Origin: Lachnospiraceae bacterium UBA3774
GTDB taxonomy: Bacteria > Bacillota > Clostridia > Lachnospirales > Lachnospiraceae
Direction of reading: 5' to 3'
Length of the DNA: 21,134 nt
Assembly (NCBI GenBank): GCA_002369255.1
Contig: DFFO01000060.1
Location: 1 to 21,134 of the forward strand
Shown: positions 1 through 6,627 of the stretch, in pieces
How positions within the stretch are numbered: the first letter of the stretch is position 1
Layout: each line of letters begins with the position of its first letter
The notes under the pieces: model-generated
What the model was told of the DNA's origin: nothing
The model's database searches: none
The model's input: the letters and a program-made list of their open reading frames with translations, nothing else
Position numbers and translations under genes: made by a program

Positions 1-325
1 CCTGAAAAGGACATTTTCCCGATGCGCCCCGACTGCACTCAGCATCCTCCTGCAGGCATCTTGAAAAGCAGTATTTACCCTCAATAGCCTCAATGACCAT
101 CCTGAGCGTGATATCCTTAGGTTCCATAGCTATCATATATCCGCCCTGAGTACCTTTGAAGGACTGTACAAGCCCTGCTGATACCAGCTTACGCAGTATC
201 TTCAGAGAGAACCTGAGTGTGACACAGGTCTGATTGGAAATGGTCTTTGCATCAAGCTTGCCTTCTGCCCTGCAAAGAGCAGCAGTTATCCTGACAGCGT
301 AATCCGCTTCGAGAGTTATGTACAT
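1..325 (-). CDS. Rrf2-family transcriptional regulator, partial at left edge
   Basis: The first 108 codons of a gene running off the window; translated by hand. The start ATG lies 11 nt after the rpoD stop, preceded by a TGAGGTG ribosome site. Residues 1-80 look like the Rrf2 winged helix: an opening EADYAVR, a recognition-helix stretch ending in SLKILRKLVSAGLV, and a wing KGTQGGY (about 57-63). Four cysteines follow at about residues 86, 90, 97 and 105, the region where IscR and NsrR members bind an iron-sulfur cluster, so an Fe-S, redox or NO sensor is plausible. CymR-type members usually lack these cysteines. The C-terminus and target genes cannot be seen. Family assignment is fairly sure; sensing role is inference. 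Confidence 0.85.
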   Translation of the reverse strand, partial: MYITLEADYAVRITAALCRAEGKLDAKTISNQTCVTLRFSLKILRKLVSAGLVQSFKGTQGGYMIAMEPKDITLRMVIEAIEGKYCFSRCLQEDAECSRGASGKCPFQ

Positions 326-336
326 CTCTCAACACC

Positions 337-1437
337 TCAGTCAAGATAATCCCTTACCTTGTTGCTCCTGTTGGGGTGACGGAGTTTACGCAGTGCCTTT
401 GCTTCGATCTGACGGATACGCTCTCTTGTGACCTTGAATTCCTGACCGACTTCTTCCAGAGTTCTGGATCTGCCGTCCTGAAGACCGAATCTGAGTCTGA
501 GTACCTTTTCCTCTCGCTCGGTAAGGGTGGAGAGCACCTGATCTATCTGCTCTTTCAGCAGTACCAGTGAAGCAGCCTCTGCGGGAGCGGGAGCATCATC
601 ATCGGGGATAAAGTCGCCCAGGTGGGAATCTTCCTCCTCACCGATAGGAGTTTCAAGGGATACGGGGTCCTGAGCTATCCTCATGATCTCACGTACTCTC
701 TCAACGCTCATATCCAGCTCTTCTGCGATCTCCTCAGGGGACGGATCGTGGCCGTTCTTGTGGAGAAGCTGTGAAGAAACTTTCTTTACCTTGGTGATAG
801 TTTCAACCATATGAACGGGGATACGGATAGTTCTTGCCTGATCGGCGATAGCCCTTGTGATAGCCTGTCTTATCCACCATGTAGCGTATGTGGAGAACTT
901 AAAGCCTTTCTTGTAATCGAACTTTTCAACTGCTTTGATAAGACCCATGTTGCCTTCCTGGATAAGGTCGAGGAATGACATACCTCTGCCCACGTATCTC
1001 TTGGCGATGGATACTACCAGACGCAGGTTAGCTTCTGCCAGACGCTTTCTCGCCTTTACAGCTTCCCTGTCGTTGTCACCAGACATCATCTCAGCCAGCT
1101 GTATCTCCTCCTCGGAGGTAAGCAGTGGCACTCTTCCTATCTCTTTGAGGTAGATCTTAACGGGGTCATCGATAGCGATACCGTCGGTGGAAAGGGCGAT
1201 ATCAACGTCATCCTGATCCAGTTCGTCATCGGGATTAACGAAATCAAGTGTATCATCAACAACAACGTCGTCGATGATCTCGATGTTAAGGCTGTTGCAG
1301 GTGTCATAGAAATTATCCATCTGCTCAACATCAAAATTCAGCTTTTCCAGTGCATCGGTTATCTCCTTGGTGGTCAGCTTGCCTGTCTGCTTGCCGTGTT
1401 CCATCAGGTTTTCCATTATCTTGCTCTTGTCAGTCAT
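337..1437 (-). CDS. rpoD: RNA polymerase primary sigma factor RpoD (SigA)
   Basis: Housekeeping sigma-70 factor that directs RNA polymerase to -10/-35 promoters. About 366 residues, a usual length for Gram-positive SigA. An acidic N-terminal region 1.1 is followed by region 1.2 (DPVKIYLKEIGRVPLLT), region 2 with the core-binding and melting segments (ANLRLVVSIAKRYVGRG, then FSTYATWWIRQAI), region 3, and a region 4 helix-turn-helix near the end (TLEEVGQEFKVTRERIRQIE). I chose the ATG at 1437 because AAGGAG lies 8 nt upstream; a TTG two codons earlier overlaps this site. It follows dnaG by 35 nt, the classic macromolecular-synthesis arrangement, and is followed by the Rrf2 gene after 11 nt. Codon choice is rich in CTG (Leu) and CCC (Pro), unlike ftsZ. 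Confidence 0.97.
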   Translation of the reverse strand: MTDKSKIMENLMEHGKQTGKLTTKEITDALEKLNFDVEQMDNFYDTCNSLNIEIIDDVVVDDTLDFVNPDDELDQDDVDIALSTDGIAIDDPVKIYLKEIGRVPLLTSEEEIQLAEMMSGDNDREAVKARKRLAEANLRLVVSIAKRYVGRGMSFLDLIQEGNMGLIKAVEKFDYKKGFKFSTYATWWIRQAITRAIADQARTIRIPVHMVETITKVKKVSSQLLHKNGHDPSPEEIAEELDMSVERVREIMRIAQDPVSLETPIGEEEDSHLGDFIPDDDAPAPAEAASLVLLKEQIDQVLSTLTEREEKVLRLRFGLQDGRSRTLEEVGQEFKVTRERIRQIEAKALRKLRHPNRSNKVRDYLD

Positions 1438-1472
1438 ATTCAACTCTCCTTATTTGTTAGAACTATTATGCG

Positions 1473-3269
1473 TCAGCGTTTTTTTCTGCGCAGTTCCTCC
1501 ATCATTCTCAGATAATCCTTGTCTGTCAATCCATCTTCCTGCTGCGGCGCATTTTTCTTATTATACTCCTTTATGGAGTCAATATACTGCTGCGCCACTT
1601 CTCTTGTGACATTGAGCCCTGCGTACTTAGTAAATGAACGCCTGAGCCTGTCAGCTTCTTCTTCGGTGAGGGTCTCACAGATAACATCAAGTGATACGAT
1701 ATCACCCAGCGCTATCCTGCCCGAGATCTCCAGAAGTATCTTCCTGTTTAGCTCATCAGTGAATTCCTCGGGGGAGATACGCTGACCTATCTCCTGCGCC
1801 GAATCGGCATTGGTACAGATATAGTATATCAGACCGCGTTCACAGTATACCGCCTTATTAGCTGCGCTCTCCTCTTCGGTAGCAATAGTCTTTCTGACTT
1901 CTTCGCGCTGCTTTGCACGTCTTTGCGTATCCATTTCACGCATCATTATATCATCTACCGAAGCCCTTACCACATCAAATGAAACGTTATACTGTTCTGA
2001 CAGCTGCCTTTCCATCGTATCCCTAGCGGTACTGTCGGGTTCACCGGCTATGGAAGTATATGCCATTTTCAAAAAACGAATCTTATCGTCTCGTTTTTCA
2101 AGGTCAAGTCCTCGTGAGAAATACCCAAGCTCAAAATCAAAGCCGTCAGCGGCATTATTTACCAGGTACCTGAAATGATCCTCACCAAACTTGTTTATAT
2201 ATTCATCGGGGTCTTTTGCACCCTCCATGTGGATAACGCTGCTGCCGAGACCTCCGCTGCGCAGCATACCCACGGCACGAAGTGCTGCTTTCTGTCCCGG
2301 GTCATCGGCATCGTAGCATATTACGACTTTATCGGCGTAATTCTTCATTACCTTGACCTGTTCGGGTGTAAGCGCTGTACCACAGGATGCCACCGCATTG
2401 GTAAATCCGTGCTGGTACAGGGATATCACATCGAGATTGCCCTCGCACAAAAGAAGTTCACGGCTTTTTACCGAAACGTCCTTGGCATAATTGAGGGAAA
2501 ATACGAACCTCGCCTTTGAATAGCCGTCCAGCTTTTTTTCGTCATTAGTCCTGCGGAATTCTTCGGAGGTGGTATCGCCGGTGTTAAGGTACTTACGCTT
2601 GTCGTCCCCCAGCGTTCTTCCGCCGAAGCCGACTATATTTCCAGTAACATCTATAAAAGGGAACATCGCCCTGTCCATGAAGAAATCGTAAGTTCTGCCC
2701 GATGTCTGCGAACGTCCCAGAAGCGACGCAGATACAAGTTCATCCTCGCTGTAGCCGCAGCTCAGCATATATGACTTCAGCGCTGTGAAGCTTTTTGGTG
2801 CAAAGCCCATACCGTACTTTTTTATAACATCAGCTGAAAGCTTACGGGTATGCACGAGGTAATTCAAGCACCTTAATCCGTCCTGAGTTTTCAGCTGGTC
2901 GCGGAAAAACCTTGCGGCGCACTTGTTCATCTCGTATATGCGCATCCTGCGCTTGTAGCTTTTATCGTCCGCACCCTGCCATGTGGGTACTGTCATTCCC
3001 GCACGCTGTGCCAGGAAATTTACAGCATCCATGAAGCCTAAGTTCCTGTACTTTCTTATGAAAGTTACCACATCTCCGCTGACACCGCAGCCGAAGCAGT
3101 GGAAGAATCCCTGTGAAGGCACGACACTGCAGGAAGCTGTGCTGTCATCGTGGAAAGGACATTTGCACATATAACCGCGTCCCGAGGTCTTTAACTCAAC
3201 GCCGTTCTCGCGCATGACCTCGTTGATCGGGTTTTCATATTTCAGTTTTTCAAGAAATTCCTGATCCAA
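1473..3269 (-). CDS. dnaG: DNA primase DnaG
   Basis: Synthesises RNA primers for replication and works with the DnaB helicase. From the TTG start the product is about 598 residues, normal for the family. An N-terminal CHC2 zinc finger is visible (Cys37, His40, Cys58, Cys61; CPFH and CFGC). Next comes the RNA-polymerase core with GFGGRTL, then a Toprim domain with EGNLD near residue 275 and DADD near 319, the metal-binding acids. The C-terminal part should bind DnaB. An ATG six codons upstream lacks a ribosome site, and the bases encoding those codons contain the strong AGAGGGGG site for the TTG, so I take TTG as the start. It lies between dgt and rpoD. Confidence 0.96.
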   Translation of the reverse strand: MDQEFLEKLKYENPINEVMRENGVELKTSGRGYMCKCPFHDDSTASCSVVPSQGFFHCFGCGVSGDVVTFIRKYRNLGFMDAVNFLAQRAGMTVPTWQGADDKSYKRRMRIYEMNKCAARFFRDQLKTQDGLRCLNYLVHTRKLSADVIKKYGMGFAPKSFTALKSYMLSCGYSEDELVSASLLGRSQTSGRTYDFFMDRAMFPFIDVTGNIVGFGGRTLGDDKRKYLNTGDTTSEEFRRTNDEKKLDGYSKARFVFSLNYAKDVSVKSRELLLCEGNLDVISLYQHGFTNAVASCGTALTPEQVKVMKNYADKVVICYDADDPGQKAALRAVGMLRSGGLGSSVIHMEGAKDPDEYINKFGEDHFRYLVNNAADGFDFELGYFSRGLDLEKRDDKIRFLKMAYTSIAGEPDSTARDTMERQLSEQYNVSFDVVRASVDDIMMREMDTQRRAKQREEVRKTIATEEESAANKAVYCERGLIYYICTNADSAQEIGQRISPEEFTDELNRKILLEISGRIALGDIVSLDVICETLTEEEADRLRRSFTKYAGLNVTREVAQQYIDSIKEYNKKNAPQQEDGLTDKDYLRMMEELRRKKR

Positions 3270-3276
3270 ACAGATG

Positions 3277-3284
3277 CCCCCTCT
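3277..3284 (-). promoter_or_regulatory. Ribosome binding site that selects the TTG start of dnaG
   Basis: AGAGGGGG lies 7 nt upstream of TTG at 3269-3267. The competing ATG at 3287-3285 would place this site inside the coding sequence and has no site of its own. Confidence 0.75.
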
Positions 3285-3302
3285 CATTATACGGCATGAT
3301 CA

Positions 3303-4319
3303 TCACTTTATCATCCATGCCGCGGGGATAAAAAGTTCCTTGAAAGTTTCTACTGCGAATACATCGGTCATACCCGATATATAATCACAGACCGCCATAT
3401 CTATACCGTAATGATATGCAAGATTCATATACATTGCTGGCAATCTTTCAAGATGGTCGGTATAATATTTATATAAAAATGCGATCATATCCTGCGCCTT
3501 GCGTTCTTCGGATTTGCAGGCAGGATTTGTATACACACTGTCAAACATGAACCTGTGAAGTGCTTTATATGCAGTTTCAACCTCGGGTGTCATTTTCAGC
3601 GAATCCTCGTCCCCCGCTTTCCCATTCAGACCGCATTCGATCAGTGAGTTTACAAGCGTAGTTATACGTGAGGATTTATCATGTCCAAGTACCGAGGTTA
3701 TCTTTGATGGGATATCATCCTCTCTCAGTATCCCCGCCCTGATGGAATCGTCGATATCATGGTTTATATAAGCTATAACATCAGCAAAGCGCACAGCGTA
3801 GCCTTCATAGGTCTTTGCCACAGCGTTGGTATGTTTGAGTATGCCGTCCCTGACCTCATAGGTAAGGTTGAGCCCCTTACCTTCCTTTTCAAGCTTGTCC
3901 ACCACGCGCAGACTTTGCTCATAATGGTGAAAACCGTAAGGACTCAACTCATTAAGCATACGCTCTCCTGCATGACCGAAGGGAGTATGCCCAAGATCGT
4001 GTCCCAGCGCAATAGCCTCCGTCAGATCCTCGTTCATTTTTATGGCTCTCGCAACAGTTCTTGAAATCTGCGATACTTCAAGAGTATGCGTCAGCCTCGT
4101 GCGGTAATGGTCTCCCTCAGGCGCGAGAAAAACCTGCGTTTTTCTTTTCAGGCGCCGGAAAGCCTTGCAGTGGAGTATCCTGTCCCTATCTCTTTGGAAA
4201 ACTGTTCTGATATCGCACTCTTCTTCCGGAATATCTCTTCCCATGCTCTCGCTGCTCCTGCACGCAAAAGGTGAAAGCATTTCATTTTCGTATATTTCTG
4301 TTCTTTCTCTGATATTCAA
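3303..4319 (-). CDS. dgt: Deoxyguanosinetriphosphate triphosphohydrolase-like protein
   Basis: HD-superfamily enzyme expected to cut dNTPs (dGTP in the founding member) to deoxynucleoside and triphosphate, trimming the dNTP pool. 338 residues, matching the short dGTPase-like class common in Gram-positives. HD-domain metal motifs are visible: RLTHTLEVSQI (about residue 75) and GHDLGHTPFGHAGE (about 105), after a typical N-terminus (NIRERTE, then LSPFACRS). The start is TTG, with AGGAG 5 nt upstream; the family-typical N-terminus begins right there. It sits 11 nt after the hydrolase stop and just before dnaG, a usual clostridial order. True substrate and allosteric regulation cannot be read from sequence. 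Leucine codon choice is mixed, between the rpoD and ftsZ patterns. Confidence 0.92.
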   Translation of the reverse strand: MNIRERTEIYENEMLSPFACRSSESMGRDIPEEECDIRTVFQRDRDRILHCKAFRRLKRKTQVFLAPEGDHYRTRLTHTLEVSQISRTVARAIKMNEDLTEAIALGHDLGHTPFGHAGERMLNELSPYGFHHYEQSLRVVDKLEKEGKGLNLTYEVRDGILKHTNAVAKTYEGYAVRFADVIAYINHDIDDSIRAGILREDDIPSKITSVLGHDKSSRITTLVNSLIECGLNGKAGDEDSLKMTPEVETAYKALHRFMFDSVYTNPACKSEERKAQDMIAFLYKYYTDHLERLPAMYMNLAYHYGIDMAVCDYISGMTDVFAVETFKELFIPAAWMIK

Positions 4320-4323
4320 AACC

Positions 4324-4343
4324 GCTCCTGTCAGCTCCTGTCT
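4324..4343. repeat. 10-bp tandem repeat at the hydrolase/dgt boundary
   Basis: On the plus strand gctcctgtca is followed directly by gctcctgtct, 9 of 10 bases identical. Read on the minus strand, each copy carries an AGGAG ribosome-site core; the second copy read (4325-4329) is the dgt site, the first lies in the last codons of the hydrolase and includes its stop region. Confidence 0.7.
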
Positions 4344-5245
4344 GCAATAAACGCCTGAACGTCTCTATAAACGACGTCCCTGTCATCTTCATTTAATATT
4401 TCGTGACGGTCTCCCGAGTAAAATTTTACGTTTACGTCCAAAAGGCCCAGAGAAACATATTCGTTGTAGGCCTTTAGTACGCCTTTTGTATAGGCTCCCA
4501 CAATGTCGTCCATTCCCGAAAGGAACAGTACCGGCAGATCTTTTGGAATCCGCCTGTCATTTTTACGAAGCGCCATGTCTTCCATAAGCGAAAAAAGCGT
4601 ATGATAGGCGCCGAGCGTAAACTGATACGTGCAGAAAGGATCCGCCATGTATTTTTTTACGTTTTCCTCGTTTTTGCTAAGCCACGTAACACCGCCTTCA
4701 AAGGCCTTTGAATAATTGCCGTCCGCAAGACTGAATATGAACTTGCTGCGATACTTTGGTCCTTTGATCTTCATGAGAATATACGTCAGGAATTTGCCCA
4801 TGCTGCACTTGATAAAGGGCTCGGTCCCGGTTCCCATTATTATCGCTCCGTCAATCTCTCCGCCCCAGATCGTAATATATCTGCGAAGTATAAAAGAGCC
4901 CATGCTGTGTCCGAGGACAAAGAGCGGCGCTTTCGGAAAAAGCTCCCCGGCCTTTTCGCTCACAAGATGCTGATCCTGAAGCAGATATCCTTTTCCTCCC
5001 TTTTCGGCAAAAAAACCAAGGCTTTCCTGATCAGGCACGGTCTGTCCGTGTCCGAGATGGTCGCAGCCTATCACCGCGATCCCGTTATCATTCAGGAAAC
5101 CGGCAAGACCGTCATATCTGTCAATATACTCCTTCATTCCGTGTATAATCTGCAAAACTGCAGACACCTCGCCTTCCGGCTTCCACAAAATACAGTGAAG
5201 ATCATTTTTCTTGTCACTTGAATTCAAATAAAAAGTCTCTTTCAT
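4331..5245 (-). CDS. Alpha/beta hydrolase, lysophospholipase / monoacylglycerol lipase type
   Basis: Serine hydrolase of the Hydrolase_4 (PldB-like) group, expected to cut lysophospholipids, monoacylglycerols or other esters. About 304 residues. The nucleophile elbow GHSMGS lies near residue 112; the likely catalytic Asp is in SGMDDIVG (about 245) and the His in YSGDRHEILNE (about 281). The oxyanion region IIHGMKEYIDRY and the GCDHLGHG motif are both present. No signal peptide, so probably cytoplasmic. The ATG at 5245 is chosen because AAAGGAG lies 5 nt upstream; an in-frame TTG five codons earlier is inside that region. It sits between the small membrane protein and dgt in a tight same-strand run. 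Substrate unknown. Confidence 0.88.
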   Translation of the reverse strand: MKETFYLNSSDKKNDLHCILWKPEGEVSAVLQIIHGMKEYIDRYDGLAGFLNDNGIAVIGCDHLGHGQTVPDQESLGFFAEKGGKGYLLQDQHLVSEKAGELFPKAPLFVLGHSMGSFILRRYITIWGGEIDGAIIMGTGTEPFIKCSMGKFLTYILMKIKGPKYRSKFIFSLADGNYSKAFEGGVTWLSKNEENVKKYMADPFCTYQFTLGAYHTLFSLMEDMALRKNDRRIPKDLPVLFLSGMDDIVGAYTKGVLKAYNEYVSLGLLDVNVKFYSGDRHEILNEDDRDVVYRDVQAFIADRS

Positions 5246-5276
5246 AAAAGCTCCTTTCAAAAAAGCTCTCCGTATA

Positions 5277-5681
5277 TCATGCCGCGCCTGCGATGTAAAC
5301 GATCAGTAAAAAAACCGCAAGTACGAGATTTAGTATCAGTCCCCACAGCCATGACAGCTTTGACTTGCTCTTGACGACAAAACGCCCGTAAAGCGCTACT
5401 CCTGCGCCGTATAACGCGCCTGCAAGTGAAACTATCCCCAAAAAGCCGAGGAAAAGTCCCGCACTGCCGCCGGCTGCGGCTGAAATGATGATCCCCGCAA
5501 GCAGCAAAAGAAAAGACGCGGCAAAGATCAAAACAGACGCTCCCTGGCTTGTCAGAGAATTCAAAAAACCTTTCAGCCCTTTTTTTGAAGGATCTTCCCA
5601 AAGCTCCTCGCTTCTGAAAATATCCTCATAATCCTCGTCCGGATTCTTTTTTTTGTTTTTCTTAAAAAAAGATATACTCAC
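5277..5681 (-). CDS. Small three-segment membrane protein, DUF6142-like
   Basis: 134 residues, function unknown. The first about 45 residues are charged (KKNKKKNPDEDYEDIF and onward), followed by three hydrophobic segments at roughly 47-70, 75-97 and 110-133. The last two are separated by a short basic stretch (VVKSKSKLSW). The glycine-rich first two segments and the WGLILN start of the third resemble DUF6142 proteins of Lachnospiraceae and relatives; this is from memory and should be treated as tentative. The start is GTG with only a weak ribosome site, 10 nt after the yfbR stop, so translation is probably coupled to yfbR. No catalytic motif is visible. Confidence 0.7.
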   Translation of the reverse strand: MSISFFKKNKKKNPDEDYEDIFRSEELWEDPSKKGLKGFLNSLTSQGASVLIFAASFLLLLAGIIISAAAGGSAGLFLGFLGIVSLAGALYGAGVALYGRFVVKSKSKLSWLWGLILNLVLAVFLLIVYIAGAA

Positions 5682-5691
5682 TTAATTTTAC

Positions 5692-6276
5692 TCAGCTATA
5701 TAATTCGTCAAGATTGCGTTCATAAGAGGGAAGGAATTCTCTGCAGAAAATATCGACTTCTTCCATCTTCATATCCAAAAGACGCTGTCTGATTCCCTTC
5801 ATGGCTCCTTCAAACTCACGATTGCCGGTTTTTGACTCTTCAATACATTTTATCAGCGCGGACAATCTGTCGGCAGCCTTTACTATCTTGTGCAGATATG
5901 CGTCTTCTTCACACTCGAAAAAAAACGGTTCGTAGGTGCTCCTTAGATCTTCCGGAAGCAGCGAGAGCAGTTTTTTTGCCGCGTCGTCCTCGACCTTTTT
6001 AAAAGCGCCCCTCGTATCGTCGCTGAAATATTTTACGGGCGTAGGCATATCTCCCGTGATGATCTCCGGCGCGTCGTGAAACAGCCCTATAAGAGCCGCT
6101 TTTTCCGCATTGACCGTCTTGCCAAGTCTCACGTTTGCGATTGTGGAAAGCGCATGTGAAAGCATGGCGACCTCAAGCGAATGTTCGCTGATGTTTTCGG
6201 GGTACGAATTTCTCATCAGCGCCCATCTGTGAATATACTTCATGCGTGACAGCATTGCAAAAAAATGGCTTGTCAT
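5692..6276 (-). CDS. yfbR: HD-domain 5'-deoxynucleotidase, YfbR-like
   Basis: Removes the 5' phosphate from deoxynucleoside monophosphates, a cytosolic step in nucleotide salvage. 194 residues, close to the E. coli protein. The whole N-terminus follows YfbR: SHFFAMLSR, then RWALMRN (Arg17 and Trp18, matching the substrate-selecting pair of E. coli), EHSLEVA (His32), LFHDAPEIITGD (His67, Asp68) and the later KAADRLSA aspartate. All four metal ligands of the HD site are therefore present. The ATG has a GGGAG site 4 nt upstream. A good promoter lies just upstream (6309-6336), so this is the first gene of the run leading to rpoD. It shares its run with dgt, a second HD enzyme acting on deoxynucleotides. 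Confidence 0.92.
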   Translation of the reverse strand: MTSHFFAMLSRMKYIHRWALMRNSYPENISEHSLEVAMLSHALSTIANVRLGKTVNAEKAALIGLFHDAPEIITGDMPTPVKYFSDDTRGAFKKVEDDAAKKLLSLLPEDLRSTYEPFFFECEEDAYLHKIVKAADRLSALIKCIEESKTGNREFEGAMKGIRQRLLDMKMEEVDIFCREFLPSYERNLDELYS

Positions 6277-6308
6277 TTTATCTCCCTGACGTCTTATTTA
6301 ATCAGTTT

Positions 6309-6336
6309 ATTATATCACAAGAGACTCATTCTTCAA
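6309..6336 (-). promoter_or_regulatory. Sigma-70-type promoter for yfbR and downstream genes
   Basis: TTGAAG (-35), 16-nt spacer, TATAAT (-10) with an extended -10 TG one base upstream. It lies 33 nt before the yfbR ATG and is the only good promoter I see ahead of the seven-gene minus-strand run. Confidence 0.7.
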
Positions 6337-6368
6337 AAATATTTATTGAGATTATTTGCGATATGCAA

Positions 6369-6393
6369 TAAAAAAATCCGATACGTGATCGGA
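6369..6393 (-). terminator. Rho-independent terminator of tRNA-Gly
   Basis: A 6-bp stem (TCCGAT/ATCGGA) with a 5-nt loop is followed by seven T on the minus strand. It starts about 9 nt after the tRNA 3' end and precedes the yfbR promoter, so it separates the two units. Confidence 0.75.
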
Positions 6394-6402
6394 AATGAAA
6401 AA

Positions 6403-6474
6403 AGCGCGAGACGGGACTCGAACCCGCGACCCCCACCTTGGCAAGGTGGTGCTCCACCACTGAGCCACTCGCGC
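6403..6474 (-). tRNA. tRNA-Gly (anticodon GCC)
   Basis: A 72-nt cloverleaf was folded by hand. Acceptor stem GCGCGAG/CTCGCGC, D arm GCTC/GAGC with a 7-nt loop, anticodon arm CCACC/GGTGG with loop TTGCCAA giving anticodon GCC, a 5-nt variable region, and T arm GCGGG/CCCGT with loop TTCGAGT. The discriminator is U73, usual for bacterial tRNA-Gly. The 3' CCA is not encoded and must be added. It reads GGC and GGU codons. It has its own promoter and terminator. Confidence 0.97.
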
Positions 6475-6500
6475 AAATGCCTTTTTAAGGCGCAGAAAGT

Positions 6501-6529
6501 ATAATACAATAAGAATATATCATTGTCAA
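6501..6529 (-). promoter_or_regulatory. Strong sigma-70-type promoter for tRNA-Gly
   Basis: A perfect TTGACA -35 box, a 17-nt spacer and a TATTAT -10 box end 26 nt before the mature tRNA 5' end. This is the closest match to consensus in the window after the ychF promoter. Confidence 0.85.
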
Positions 6530-6577
6530 CTTGTTTTTAAAAAAATAATTGAAGCAGCAAGTCTGATATGTGTAAAT

Positions 6578-6613
6578 AAAAAAAGCCCTGCCGTTTACAT
6601 CCGCAGGGCTTTT
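6578..6613 (-). terminator. Rho-independent terminator of ftsZ
   Basis: An 11-bp stem (AAAAGCCCTGC/GCAGGGCTTTT) with an 11-nt loop, followed by a T run on the minus strand, begins 14 nt after the ftsZ stop. Because the stem ends are A and T runs it could also work on the other strand, but no plus-strand gene needs it. Confidence 0.9.
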
Positions 6614-6627
6614 TGAGGTTTAAACGA

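Noticed and set aside
3285..3300. TATAAT just upstream of dnaG as an internal promoter
   Set aside because: No -35-like box lies at 16-18 nt and there is no extended -10 TG; it looks like chance.
3303..6276. A phage-defence island built on dNTP depletion
   Set aside because: Both hydrolases look like housekeeping forms, dgt is in its usual place next to dnaG, and there are no mobile or defence genes nearby.
6265..6504. Plus-strand 79-codon reading frame across the tRNA region
   Set aside because: It is the antisense read of tRNA-Gly; its RRDSNPRPPPWQGG stretch is the well-known false peptide produced by translating the reverse of a tRNA.
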